In this document: positions 34,731 through 47,300 of the stretch, piece after piece
How the letters are laid out: every line of letters begins with the position of its first letter
Position numbering within the stretch: position 1 is the first letter of the stretch
Source: Trichoplusia ni
Taxonomy: Eukaryota > Arthropoda > Insecta > Lepidoptera > Noctuidae
DNA: 64,000 nucleotides
Assembly: GCF_003590095.1 (NCBI RefSeq)
Contig: NC_039483.1
Span: 6,014,001-6,078,000 of the forward strand
Reading direction: 5' to 3'
Program-made: the position numbers and the translations under genes
The notes under the pieces: generated by a model
The model's input: only the letters and a program-made list of their open reading frames with translations
Database searches by the model: none
What the model was told of the DNA's origin: nothing

Positions 34731-37700
34731 ATATTCTATTTTACCAAGTGGCTCATGTTTCATGAACTGTTTTGATTGCTTTAAGACTGTAATTTATTCT
34801 AAGAAAAAATTCTTAAATAATTCATCAACATTTATATCAGAACTAATTCAAAGGTTTAACTATCCTAAATGGTCTTAGGCCTAGCCATTAAAACCATGAG
34901 ATAATCATGAAGCATAAGTCGCCAATGACCCGTGTGACGTCACGAAGATTGATAAACTAACATTACGATAATAGTGTTTTATTTTCTATTTCTGTAATTA
35001 CGTTTCAGGGGTATTTGTTTCTATACAAATATACGGTAAGTCATTAATCTTCTTGTAATTTGCTGAAAGACATCGATCAACGCCCGAACAGTATGTAATT
35101 TTACCTGTAAATAAGTATACCTTATTAACGGAATTTTTGTGACTTGTTTGCGTTTCAAGAAATTTTGTACACAAAATTATTTCTTGAACCAAGAAGGTTT
35201 GAATATAAAAACCTCATTTCGTAATTTCCTATGTACCATATAAATGGAAAGCAACTTTTAATGACGTCACCAACAAAAGCGTTACGGAGAAACAAATGAA
35301 CACCGACTCCTAAAGTACAATCAGGCACATAATTACGAACAATAGGTTGGTACAGCTGAGCGCAAAAGCGAAATAGCACCATCAATGACAGGCAACTGTT
35401 TGAACAGAATTGCACCGGTAATTGAGTCGCATGTATCTAATCTTGTTTTCGGTTTAATATTTAAAATGTTGTGGTGAAACAGTTTATTTGAATTGGATTT
35501 AGTAAACTTTGTGGTTAGCAAATGTTTCATGTTTGTTGATCAATACTCTGGGGTGAAATCGTTTGAGATTATTATCGTTATAGTTGTACGTTATTATAAC
35601 ATATTCGAATAATTAAGTATTTTGTTTAGTTAATGAACCGATTTAAAAAAGATGAAGGTTCTCAATTCGTCTGTATATTTTTTTGTTACCTCAAAACTTT
35701 GGACTGAAAGACCTGATTTTGTTGAATGATTTTCATTCAGCTATTTCAAGCTGACATTTTTGGTCTCACAAAGAAATCATCTAGTTTGGCTCCATGATTT
35801 TTTTAAGTGTATGTTTTTTTTGGTAAAACTATATTACTATATTAATACATATAAACATCGAGTTTTATTATTATTATTTTTTTAATTTAAAATTAAAAAA
35901 AAAATACTGAAAATGAAACACTTAAAATAAAGTAAATACTAGCCGACTTTTATTATGACAGCTTCGAAAACGACCGATAACCCAACAGCGTGCTGTCTTT
36001 CCAATTTTTCATCTTCCTATCCCACTTCAAGTCATCCTTGTATCAGCAAAATGAATTATATACGAGTAGGTTAGTAGGTGTTGAATCCAGTAAGACGTGT
36101 CAAGGAATATTCGAAAGAGAACCTTGTCACAGTACGCTACAATAACATCTCCTAATCCAATGACTAAGAAATATCCAGCCCGCAGGCTCTTCACTACAAT
36201 CAGTTTGAACGCCAATCAGTCTAGCCCGAAGCCTATGTTCAGATAACTAGATTGGCCTAGCGTACCGTACCACTTGAAAGTCTTAACTTTTCGAAAATAG
36301 ACCTTCTGGCTTATGAAATAAGGTTGATGTTTAGTGAAATGTCGCAAACTGTGTTGCTTACTGTATGCTCCTACTAACACGTTCTCTATTCCCTTTGGCC
36401 AGAGAAAAACGAATTTTGGAATGAAGTTTGTATGGTTTGAAGATTTTTATCTTTTTTTTTTTGCCCGTTGTGTGAAAATCGATTTTACTAGGTGGTTTAC
36501 CGTATACCTATATATACATATAGCAGTCCTGAATATATATATTTATTTTAAGATAATGTTTCTTTAATACTCATAAGTTATAAAAGGTTTGTGTTTACAA
36601 GACAAATCGTCAAAAAATCATATGAAAAAATTACATTGTTGTTTAAAACGTAACGAAAGAATATTATGGATTGATAATTATGTTTTCTATTCTAATTTTC
36701 TATTTTATATCTTACCAGCTGACAAAGCAAAAGTTGTTTTGCTATACTAACCAGTTCTAGCAAATAAAAAATGGCCTTACGGAAAAAAGAATCCGATTCT
36801 CAAAACTAAAAAATTTGCACTCAAAATTTCATGAGCATCGGTCTAGGCGTTTTGGATTTCAATTACGTTCACTGTGACACGAAAATTTTACAAGAATTTG
36901 ATATTACATGAGTGTAGTCACTACGGTGTAACATTGTCTATAAGCCTTCCAGATATTTGCTAGAAATTTACATATCTCTCAATATTCAATCGGATAAATG
37001 GTTATTCACAGCTGCACGCGGACATCGTTCTCTTTGCTTTTGCTTTGTCAGTCAACTTTTGAATTATGTTACACTAAAGTTCTAACATTGTGTTGTTTTA
37101 TTGATGGCTGCCTTGAGATTTTGTATGGATTTGAAATCGTTTATAAACAAACTGGATTTTTGTTTGTGTTTTTTCCTATACCATAAGGTGTATTTTCATT
37201 ATTCGAAGGAAAAAATCTACTTAATAATGAGTGTGTACGTGTCTTATATTTTTTTTTTTATTATATTAAGAGAGCATTCACAAACATGTCTTTAATATTA
37301 ACCAGAAATCGAAAATAATACATTAAACCTTAAATCTCAGGTATTAAATGTCAAAATAACATAATACGTACTATATTAATAATGTAATTAACGCACTAAT
37401 AGTCTCTGTTTCCCGTTCGTAAATCAGAAATTAATTCATACGCGGTTCACTAACTGACATGAAAGGAAATTAATAAATTGACAATTTACTATGAAAATTA
37501 GACAATTATGGAGCTCTGAACTATTTACAGATTAAATAGTTATTCAAGAATTTGAAAGGATGAGTCATGCTTTTACGGTTAAAAATTGTGCTTAAGAAGA
37601 TATTTAATACTGATGTAATGTTAATGATGTTCATAAAAATATAACGGTAGTGACTCTTACAATAACAAAAAACATAAATAGATCCAAATATTTTGGATAA

Positions 37701-38415
37701 TATTGTTTCATTTTTCATCGGTATAAAGGGTAATGATAAATGACGTCACTTGTCGCACGTTAACTTTCTGTATTACCTTTATTTTTGATGACGTGATGAA
37801 AAAAAAATGTAGGTACGAGTATGTATTTTTTGGAAATATATGTACCTAAGTACCGGACTAATTTTGTGTGTTTATTCAAATACCCAATCATAAACGCTAT
37901 ATCAAGATTACAAACGTCAATAGTATTAATACTAGGGCCTCATTAGGTACCTACTTCCTTATTTAATTCATAAAATACAACTCATTCGTATTCAAATAGA
38001 GTTGTCAACAAAAAAAAAACAGAAGATCACGATTCCGTAACGTTAATATTCAAACCATTTGTGCCATACAACAGTAGCTCAGAAACATTAAATAAAAGCG
38101 GTATCAATTAACGAAATGGCTGAAAACATACTAAGTACTGTGTTATACATATATTGAAACTGAGGTTTGTGTGCTAACTATTAAAATAATGGCAATAATT
38201 AGTTGTAATGACGCACGCATTTTTTTCGGATAAACAATGAACACGTCTTAAAGTATATTCAACTGCCTTATAATGTTAACGGCAGAATAGACAAAAAAAA
38301 AATTGTTTATTTGACACAAGTTAACATAATCATAAAATCTTACAAGGAGACCTCCTTTTAAGTAAGTATTTACCTGTGCTAGGAGGCGAAACAGAGCGAT
38401 TAAGAATTTAGGCAA
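34731..38415. other. AT-rich non-coding stretch
   Basis: No gene supported. At 35650-35800 the words GGTTCTCAATTCGTCTGTAT and TTACCTCAAAACTTTGGACT look like an old dispersed repeat. A 12+1+12 bp AT-only palindrome lies at 35877-35901. CAAGAAATTTTGT and ACAAAATTATTTCTTG (about 35157-35186) make an imperfect hairpin. The 36-38 kb part shows only short chance ORFs and A/T runs. Confidence 0.45.
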
Positions 38416-38581
38416 TCTTACTAATTTTATAAACACAAAATTTTGTATGTATGGATGTTTGTTATCCTTTTACGTAAAAACCTCTGAACGGATTTGGACG
38501 AAACTTGGTACACAGGATAGTTTATAACCAGGATTAACACATGGGATTATTTTCGTTTTGTTGCGGGCGGGTAACAACTAG
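38416..38581 (+). mobile_element. Helitron-like non-autonomous element (166 bp)
   Basis: After an A (38415) it begins TCTTACTAATTTTATAAACA and ends GGCGGGTAACAACTAG followed by T (38582), so it has the TC...CTAG termini and A/T insertion of Helitrons. The interior AACGGATTTGGACGAAACTT, GGATAGTTTATAACCAGGAT matches the element at 54490-54687. It has no coding capacity and belongs to the class of short lepidopteran Helitron-like elements. Confidence 0.8.
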
Positions 38582-38644
38582 TTTCCTATAAAGGCACTAC
38601 ACAGGCACAAATGTTAATGTCGAAACAATAATTTGAAGTAGCTG

Positions 38645-39229
38645 TTTTTAGGGTTCCGTACCTCAAAAGGAAAAAACGGAACCCTTATAGGATCACTTTG
38701 TTGTCCGTCTGTCCGTCCGTCTGTCAAGACCCTTTTTCTCGGGAACGCGTGGAGGTATGAAGCTGAAATTTATATCAATTACTCAGGTCTACTGTCCCTT
38801 GAAGCTGTGAAAAAATCAAACTTCTAAGGCAACGCAATCAAAAGATACAGCCGTTTATGCCGCAAATTTTCGACACTTGCAAGGGAATCAAAACCTACAG
38901 GGTGCTTCCCGTGAACTCAGAATCTTGAAATTTGGTACGAAGCAACGTCTTATACCATAGATAAAGGAAAAATTCCGAAAACCTTAAATTTTTAGTTACA
39001 TCACATAATAATTTTTTTTTTAATAATTTTAAACTTACTACCTATTTCCTCATAAACGCGTAGAGGTATAAAATTGAAATTCATACCAAATACTCAGGTC
39101 TATAATACCTTTAAGCTGTAACAAAATCAAACTTCTATGTCAACGCAATCAAAACGAACTTTGTAAACCTTTCAGGTTTGTACGGAACCCTCGGTGCGCG
39201 AGTCTGACTCGCACTTGGCCGGTTTTTTT
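38645..39229 (-). repeat. AGGGTTCCGTA-family element, best and longest copy
   Basis: A 585-bp element. The left end reads TTTTTAGGGTTCCGTACC and the right end AGTCTGACTCGCACTTGGCC and GGTTTTTTT. Between them are TTGTTGTCCGTCTGTCCGTC, two related ~60-bp segments (GGGAACGCGTGGAGGTATGA near 38742 and ATAAACGCGTAGAGGTATAA near 39052, each followed by an AAATT...ACTCAGGTCT word), and CGGAACCCTCGGTGCGCGAG. The right end with CGCACTTGGCCGG recurs in decayed form at 10860-10880 and 26475-26510. There is no ORF, and no target duplication is visible. I know the sequence as an abundant lepidopteran repeat but cannot assign a class. It may be a deletion derivative of a DNA element or of a LINE. Confidence 0.8.
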
Positions 39230-40468
39230 GCATTCCGAGTACTGGATAAGTTTCTTTTTAAAATTAATATTTTTCCATTCCGTGTTCCGTTTTTACTGTT
39301 TTGGGTATGGTATCTTAAAAAAGGTAATAGATCTATCATTTTCTAGCTCTTAAAATTGAATCAAAATTCCTAGAATTTTATTGTCAAACGTAATTTTTAT
39401 GTTTGTTTTGTTTTTTACTTGTTAATGACCAAAATATTTCAGATGAAAAGATTTATTGCAGAAATAGAGATCGAAAGCATTTTTCTACTTGATACAATTA
39501 ATTACACCAAAACTTCTTAAACTAATACTATTTAAAAGATTAGAAATGCGTCAAACAATTTTAACTCGTAGGATATTGAAATTAAGATTCGTTTTTTACT
39601 GTCACCGTTTATAAACTGGACTAGGAAAGGGCGGGATGCGTCTGTCAGTTGCCGAATAGTTTATGAGGATAGGGATTATACTTTTTATCTATATTTTGTG
39701 TATCAAATTTAGATTATCTGAAGTAGAGCATAAATTATATTGGTTTGAGTTATTATGAACTTAAATTTTAGTATGTCAAATTTATTAATATTGTATGCAA
39801 TTAATTGAGCACCTTTTTATTTAATTAATGTTTGTTATAGGTCAATTTAAGGGAAGTCCACGGTTATATATAAAAAAAATACTTAACCCATTTGACTTAT
39901 AGGCAGTGCTCGATTCCAAAAAAAAAAATTTAACTTGGATCCAATAATTTACATTTAAGTGTCATTTTCAAAATTAAATTATTATTGCAAACAGTAACAT
40001 TGTGTTAAATAATCATACAATCACACATTTAATTAAATGTAAATACACATTTACTCACACACAAAACTATCTGAATACTCATCAACCACTTTGAATTTAA
40101 TTTAGAATCTCACATTTGACACTTTAGATGAAATTGACAAATGACATTTACCAAAACCTCGCCTCGAAGGTAAATCGTCAAAATGAAACGTTTTAACTCA
40201 GTAACGAACTCGTCGGCGTTCGTATGAATAGAGCGGTCGAAGATTTCCTTAGTCAAATAAAAAAAAATACAAATTGACCAAGTATAGAAGTTGTAGTGGT
40301 TCCGTAATGGCGAATTTTGTTTTATTTTTGTTTGATATCTTTTACATCTATACTTTATCTGTCTATTTCATATTTGCTATTGTGTGGCATAAACTAGTTT
40401 GGGACAAATGAGAAATACCTTTATCAAGACAAACTTACTTAATTTGCTATAACTACTTTTGTTCAAAA

Positions 40469-40589
40469 CCTTTTGTGAATTGAAGATTTATGAACTTATT
40501 TTTACAATCAACAATTTAAAAAAAATCATCCTTTTATAAATTGAAGATTTCTGAGTTTTTTCATATAGACAATTTAAAGAAAAAATCTT
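40469..40589 (+). repeat. diverged 61-bp tandem duplication
   Basis: CCTTTTGTGAATTGAAGATT (40469-) and CCTTTTATAAATTGAAGATT (40530-) begin two units of about 61 bp. Both then have ACAATTTAAA...AAAAATC at the matching offset. The copies have diverged considerably. AT-rich, no coding meaning. Confidence 0.6.
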
Positions 40590-41139
40590 GCAGACAGTAA
40601 AGTATTATTATTACCTAAGCAAGAAATGATAAAAATACCTCTATTGTCTATATTCTACTCTCTATATTCTAAAAATGTCAAAAGAAAATGGTGTTTGTAG
40701 ATAATATTATTAACAACAAATATCAATTCAACACAATATTTTAACTTGAAAACGTGTTCAATAGAAAATTCTTATATAATCTGTACACAGCACCCAAAAA
40801 TACATTTATAGCTCTATGCCTTTATATTTTACTTGTCAAAATTAGCGCAAACCGTCGCAATGCAGAGCTTGCTACAAAAAGATGAATCACGTACTCCGAT
40901 GTCGCGTTTAAATGCTTGTCATAAAACAAAGATTTTGAGACACGCTAATTAATCCACTTAGCCTGATTAAGTTTGTAATGTACACGCAATGAAGCCTTTT
41001 GCGCAATAAAATGTATCCTCATTAATAAAGCGAAAACACAAGAGAAATAAACCTAGGAATGGGGAGAAAACGTAGCCGTGTATAATTCCAAAGCACTAAA
41101 ATGTAAGTAATAAAAAAACGTTTGATCGAACCCTGGGAT

Positions 41140-41308
41140 TGCGGAACTCTGAAAAACGAATTCGCAATGGCGCGAATACATTATGGCGGTGGCGAATTTC
41201 GCGCGTTTTTCGCCCGCGTTTCCCGCGCTTTTGTATTGGCCAAGCCCCAGGGCAGTCGCTCGTAAGCCGTCGCGCCGATCGCATGTCTCCGCGTCTAGTG
41301 TACGGATC
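41140..41308 (+). promoter_or_regulatory. CpG-dense TATA-less promoter candidate
   Basis: About two dozen CpG dinucleotides fall within roughly 155 bp, far denser than anywhere else in the window. Motifs seen: ATGGC (41183-41187, Pho/YY1 core in reverse), TTTCCCGC (41219-41226, E2F-type), ATTGG (41235-41239, an inverted CCAAT box about 72 bp upstream of the proposed start) and repeated CGCG words. There is no TATA box 25-35 bp upstream of the TCAGT initiator. This is the composition of a broadly expressed, TATA-less insect promoter. I cannot tell which gene it drives. The long open frames on both strands here result from the GC-rich composition. Confidence 0.6.
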
Positions 41309-41510
41309 AGTAAAAATTCGCTGTTCTTGTGCCCGCACTATTCTCGTAGCGGTGACTGAAAATGTATATTTAGACAATTTATTTGTGAAGGATAAATTAA
41401 TACCGAGTGTGACAGTGTAGATCCAATTTTTTTTAGTGTCCAGTGATGTGAATGTTGTGGAGATTTTTTGTAGTGTTTCCCTGAGATTTTTGCGAGACAA
41501 AGATAAAGGG
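41309..41510 (+). other. candidate non-coding first exon (5' UTR), plus strand
   Basis: The A of an arthropod initiator TCAGT (41307-41311) is taken as the start. The stretch ends at AAAGGG|GTAAGTGG, a consensus splice donor with GTAAGT at 41511-41516. It has only very short upstream frames: ATG-TAT-ATT-TAG (about 41361), ATG-TGA (about 41446) and a further 11-codon one. It would therefore be entirely 5' UTR with the start codon in a later exon. No acceptor or coding exon is recognisable in the 22 kb downstream, so intron 1 must be long or exon 2 small. The exon is inferred from promoter composition plus initiator plus donor, with no transcript evidence. Confidence 0.5.
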
Positions 41511-41704
41511 GTAAGTGGAGTTTAGTGGAGTAATTAAAAATATGAGTTTTCAACCTTTAAGGTCAAGTTCATTAAATTATGTAACAAAATTGTTTAAATA
41601 AAAATTTTATTGAATAAAAAACTTAATTAATAATATATTATAAAAATACCCACAATTAATGCGTAGAATATTCATAATTATTATAAAACAGAACAAATAA
41701 TTTA

Positions 41705-41744
41705 ACGTTTGATTGGCAAATCACTGTATTTGCCAATCAAACGT
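41705..41744. repeat. 17-bp perfect hairpin in proposed intron 1
   Basis: ACGTTTGATTGGCAAAT (41705-41721) pairs perfectly with ATTTGCCAATCAAACGT (41728-41744) around the loop CACTGT. Each arm contains GATTGGC, an inverted CCAAT-type word. Weaker flanking complementarity (ATTAATGC near 41655, GCATTAAT near 41754) suggests a longer decayed inverted repeat, perhaps a small MITE. Confidence 0.65.
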
Positions 41745-42234
41745 GCTCCGAGCATTAATTAAAAATAATTATAGTGATGCATTTCGTCCAATTTTATAAG
41801 ATGTCACCCAACATTACGATGTTTATTTATAAAAGTTGAATTTTACGATAACTCCTAATTAAAAATTGGAAGAGATTATAAAAGCAACAGAAATATTTTC
41901 AAATAAATTCCTCCATCATTTAATATAGGTTTTTTGAAGAAACGGTGGCAGATATTTAGATTATGTCAATTTTATTGTTTTAACCGTAAAACAATGACAG
42001 CGTTAATATGAAAACGTGATCTTTTCACTTCAAAATATTACAACTAATAAAATGTGGTATAGTATTAAAAAGATAATAAATTTTAAAATGTAAGCTAGTA
42101 GACGTTTTCGAAGGAGTTTATTTAAAAATATTATACATCGCACTTTCGATTTTTATTTTAAGAATTTGTTTTTTTTTTTTGTTCTATTCGTTGTAAGTCT
42201 AAAAAGGGCGTTGACTAAGAAGTCTCAAAACCTA

Positions 42235-42410
42235 CAAGGTTGTTGAAATCTTACCTTTTTCGCCCCGTTTGGTACCTTTTTAAGGGAAGGTATACCGGTG
42301 GTTTTACCGGTAAGAATCCGGCACGCCCATTGGCCTTACCCAAGGCGGTTACAGACTATAGATATAGGCCAGGCTAAAAAAGTGGTGCGGCGGTAAAAAA
42401 AAGACATTAC
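42235..42410 (+). repeat. GC-richer segment, unidentified dispersed repeat
   Basis: CTACAAGGTTGTTGAAATCT, GTATACCGGTGGTTTTACCG, GTAAGAATCCGGCACGCCCA and TTGGCCTTACCCAAGGCGG stand out from AT-rich flanks. The words ACCGG and CCGGT recur in both orientations. I have a vague memory of similar lepidopteran repeats but cannot name a family. No ORF. Confidence 0.35.
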
Positions 42411-44175
42411 TTTTCGGTTACGTTTGTACATGTTTCTGATATGAAGTTGCATGTAATTATATAAAGAGTCTGTTAATTATGATAAAAAATAATTTAAATT
42501 CTGAACTGAAAGATTAAATAATTTTGAGAGGCATTTAAGCCTCATACTGTGTGAGTTCATTTAATAAGATAGATTTGGGATTAATTAAGAATAAGTTAAG
42601 TTGCTTTCAGATAATAATACATAAAGTAGGAAAAAAAATTGAAAAATTCTTTCATAATTTTTTCAATAGTTCGATAGAAGGTGGAAAAAAGACAGTAAAG
42701 TATTCAGTATTTCCTTAAGTAGTAATAGGTTTGACGTTCTCATAAATCACAATTTCCCCGCAAAAAATTCATCGCGATCTTGATACGTCCAATCGTAATA
42801 TCAAGACCACGCCCTTTTTTGATCTTAAGAATAATGATCTGAGCATTTGAAACGACCCCTCATATTTCGATTACTGATTTTGTCAATCAAAATGGAAATC
42901 TAAAAATATTTTTTACTTTACATTTTTAAAAATGAAAATTGAACCCACCAAACTTTAACTTACCACCAAGACGATAAAAAGTTGTCATCGACTAATCAAA
43001 ATTTATATTAAAGGACTTCGATTTTTTTTCCAGTAAAGAAAATATATCATTTCCGATTTTTTATCCCTTGCTTATTAGGAGATTTTTTTTTAAAGAAGTG
43101 CTGTATTTAGGATAATCATCGGTCTCTGTATAGGCGCTTTTATATCCGTCGTAATAACAACATTAAAACCTTTAAACGTCAAAGGGGTCACCGGTGACCG
43201 ACAAACAATACATATTTTATTGTTTGGCATTCAACGCGTTGACGGAGATTTAGAATATCTTTGTATCACGGATCAAAAATGTTGTAGGTCAGTCGGGCGC
43301 TAATCTAAGCAAGCTTAATATATACTTCAAGTCTATAAAAAATGACATTCATTCCAGGTGCGCTTATTAATTGGTTGGTCTATAAAAAGTCACAAGTCAT
43401 CATTCTAGGTAGCACTTGACCGTCTTTTTTATAAATGCGACAAAAGTCTATGTGATTTCACTATTTTATGTTTTCACCGAACTATAAAAATAATTGAGAA
43501 AATTTGACATGGATCTCCAATAATGGATATACTAATTACATAGCAATTATAACCGATATTCTTAAGATTTCACACCCAAAGGATAGAAGCGGAACCCAGG
43601 CTAAGACTCCGCTGTTCATCAGCCTGTCTCGTCGTTCGTTAAGCAATGATTGTTACGGCCTTAAATTTGTCACTCAACCGATTTCTTCGTCTGTAGCCTG
43701 TTTGTAAAACACCGGGTGTTTAACACAGCCCTACAATTAACCAAGCTTCTCCAGACTCTAAAACTAACATCTACATCCTCAAAACCTCGGCCAAAAGCTA
43801 TTTACCCTAGTGTCACTCAAAAAACTCTTATATCGATCCGAAAATCCGTATTCCTTTTCACATCTGTGCGATCGTAATAGAAATGTCGCAAAACATCCAT
43901 CAGTTTAATATATTTTCTCCGTTTCAATATTAGTACGGGATCGTGTTGTAACATCGAAGATGGTATCAGTAGTGTTCGGATCATTGGAGCATAAACCGGA
44001 CACTCGACAGTTACAGGACTATAGAAATGTGTATAAAACCTCCTTTGTATATAGGTGAACAGTTTTCCCTTTACGGTAGAATACTGAGCGTCCTCTTTGG
44101 AGACTTTTTTAGATTTTTTTTAGAAGAGTGGGTATAGGTCACTATGCCAAACTCACTTTGCGCAAAGTGTTACGG
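42411..44175. other. AT-rich non-coding stretch
   Basis: Proposed intron 1 sequence. No exon, RNA gene or repeat family was recognised. Confidence 0.45.
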
Positions 44176-44300
44176 ATGTGGTCCCCGGTAAAACAAGCAC
44201 TTGTCTGATCCACGAATGCTTGTTCTGAGTTTGGGAGAAATGTGCATATGAATAAAATGTTTGTGAAACCGCCCGCGGCAAAAGTATTCAATTTCTTAGT
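44176..44300 (+). mobile_element. tRNA-derived SINE body, degraded head
   Basis: GTGGTCCCCGGTAAAACAAG, CACTTGTCTGATCCACGAAT, GCTTGTTCTGAGTTTGGGAG, ATAAAATGTTTGTGAAACCG is the body of the SINE family whose head is at 14395-14486 and which recurs at 63375-63545. The box B is almost lost (GGTCCCCGG). No clear target duplication. Confidence 0.65.
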
Positions 44301-47300
44301 GCGGGACTAGGTTTTTCTTTTTAAAACAAGAAGAGAATTGACTTTCGGGACATGACCAATGAGGTTTTTAGTCTATTCAACTTATACTCATTACTTAGAG
44401 TGATAGCATAAAACAAAGGCTGAGACTCCGTATTAAAAAAAAAACAAAGGAATAAATACCAAAAGAATCATTAATGTTAAAAATATTTATTATCTTTAAA
44501 TGAACTTGGCCTTTACACATAGTGTAAAACCAACTCCCTTCACATTTTTTTGCTGGCCATCTTTTTTATTTTGTTGTAGTTTTCTCAAAGGACAGTTACA
44601 AGCCAATAGAGTTGTATATACGAGCAAAATTTAGTTCAATCAGAGATTTTCCTTCGCTAAACTATTGAACGCCCTCTTTAGAGTCTGAAAGAGTAGCATT
44701 GAACAATAAGCTTCTTACAAGTTTGTCTTATGCAACTTCGGAACTGGGTAGCACGGGGGCAGAATTAAGTACTTTTGAGCTTAAACTAAAGACTTTTTGG
44801 GTCTTTAGTCTTATTTTCTGGTTGAGGCAAACGAATTTATCGTGAGGTATAGTTTGGTGTGTAATAGGATAGTGATTTATGAAAGGATTTTTTATATGTT
44901 TCCTAAAAATTGTTAGAACAAAATTGGCTTAAAATAGCTATGAAATAATCAATGAATATCGTAGTTTTTATTACTTTGGGGTAAAAACCGTCCCACTGCT
45001 GGTGGCCTCCTTTCTTTATTTGACAACACATATTTAAAGCTGACGGCATTTTGTTGCACCTGTTCAGTGCAAAAAGCCATTTTCATCTGAATCTTTCCAG
45101 TTTGCTTTATTCATTTATTTTGAGTCAATTTTAGTCTACTTCCAGAGAAGAAACTTGCTTTCTTTCCATTTCTAGTTTCAATGAAAATAAAAAGTACTAA
45201 GAAATTTGGATAAAGAAACCCTTTTTGTTAAGATACATTTTGACTATCGTTAATTTTAATAAAAAAAATGCTCATATGTGTTAAATGACCCGATCATAAA
45301 TGAAGGATCTTATAATTTCCATAAATTTAAACGTTTTCTATTGAAATCAGATGAAATCGTTTATACTGCAAAGAGGATAAATTATATCTCTTCTATCATT
45401 ACAAATTCATTTAAATCTCTTTTTAATCGTTGATTAACGCAAGCTGTAGAAATGAGCTGCACGGGTTTCTAGATCTTATGGATATACAGCAAAGAGCATA
45501 CATTTGCCTGCATTCTCAATATCCAATTTCGTACATACTTTACATGCCACGCAATTAGTTTAAGTAATCGGAGGTTTCTAGACTCACTCGAGTGTTTATC
45601 CGTAGATTGTTGGGAATCGATAGGAACTCCATTAAAACTTCTCGATAATACGATAAATTTTTAGCAGTACTTATATTGCCTTATACTAAATGCTCTTGGC
45701 GCCAGAACTGTCTCAGTCACCGCAGAATATTTTTGGATTTATGGAATTTTGTAGAGGCAGTTGTTGAGCAAGATTTTTCGCTGAGATGATAAATATTATA
45801 GTGGGTAAATTGACGAATATATCTATTGATTTGATTGCCATTAAAATATTTTTTTTCTATTTTTGTCCAGTGCTTGGACACAGATTACATACATTTTCTT
45901 TGAACAGTAAGTATCAAGACAGACTGTCAAGATATATTCTTTAAAAGTAAAAGCATAATAATTCATAACACAAGAGTTAAAAATAAAAAAGAAATTGAAA
46001 GCATTTCAGCAGAAAAAACTTTAAACATCACCCAGAGACCGTAACTTTGAAGCAGTTTTATGAACTCAAGATACATTTAATCAGTTCGAAACTTTTAGAT
46101 GAACTCTCTAATTAAATATTAAATGTAAATATAAGCTTTTTGTAGAGAAAGCAGCCACAGTTGGAAAGTTACACTCCTCCGGGTACTAACGCTGACGAAT
46201 CTCTGAAATGTATTGAATTGACAAGTCAAAATCACGTCTTTGGTGAAAAAAGAATGTCAATTTTATTTATGCGGTCATTTCAGTTTCTATTCTTATTTCG
46301 GGCTTTCATAATTCCTCAGTACTTTGAGGGACGTTTACGAAATTTCGAAAAGAGATTTTTCCTTGAATATTTTTAGCAAAGCGGATCTCGTATGTCTAGC
46401 ATATTTGGGAAAAGACTTCGTATGAGGTCAAAGGAGGTACTGCTGCCAAAAGAAAAATAATATTAGGAGTCTTCAGAGAAGTTCTACAGAAAAACGCTAA
46501 GGATTTCCTTTGTAATGCCTTTCAGCATGGTAAAAATGATTTATAATATATTCTGCAGTAAATATAGTGCGCTTGGTATACTAGCTGATTCAGCAATATT
46601 TTTTCTGCAAGGGTGACTAGTAAATCTAAGCCATGTCACCAAAAAAAACAATAAAATTTATATAGCCCTTTTAGAAGCGTATGTCATACATACGTATAGT
46701 AAAATTATGTATGTTGAGATATACGTAGGTCACCGTCAATGTATCTCTGAGGTAATATTTAAGGTTAACCAAAAATAGTCAATAAAATACCAAAATTCAT
46801 TTAATTACATAGAGGTATGCGACCTTTTGAATATCAATAACATTTAAAACATAATCTGAAAAATAAAAATAACGTAAATTAAATACATTTATATGACGAT
46901 AAAAATAAACAAAAGATCGATTTAAAAAGAAATAAAAATCCAATGAAGTTTGAATAATCACAACAGTAAATCGATTTCGCGTTATATTAAAATACTGATC
47001 TTGTTTCAAATTGAGTACTTGATCACGTGAAAGGCAAATATATAACATCGTTCAAATCTAATCAAAACATTTACAAAATTGAATGCTTTTCAAGAGATGA
47101 GCTTATTCTAATACTTGCTCAAGCCACTGAATAATATTTAGATCACTATACGTCACATTTATATTTTTCTGGGGAATAATACAATGAGTATCTTGAATGG
47201 GTACATTCTTGAGTTTATAGCTTTTCTGTGCAGACAGAAATTGGTATTTCAAGTTGACAATTAATTATTAAATTATGACGTATTTAAAAGTTATATTCAT

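Noticed and set aside
35877..35901. 12+1+12 bp AT palindrome as an origin or regulatory site
   Set aside because: Pure A/T, and expected by chance in such AT-rich DNA.
41096..41553. Long open frames on both strands across the CpG block (134, 93 and 71 codons)
   Set aside because: They follow from the high GC content, overlap one another on opposite strands and have no recognisable domain. The promoter reading explains the region better.
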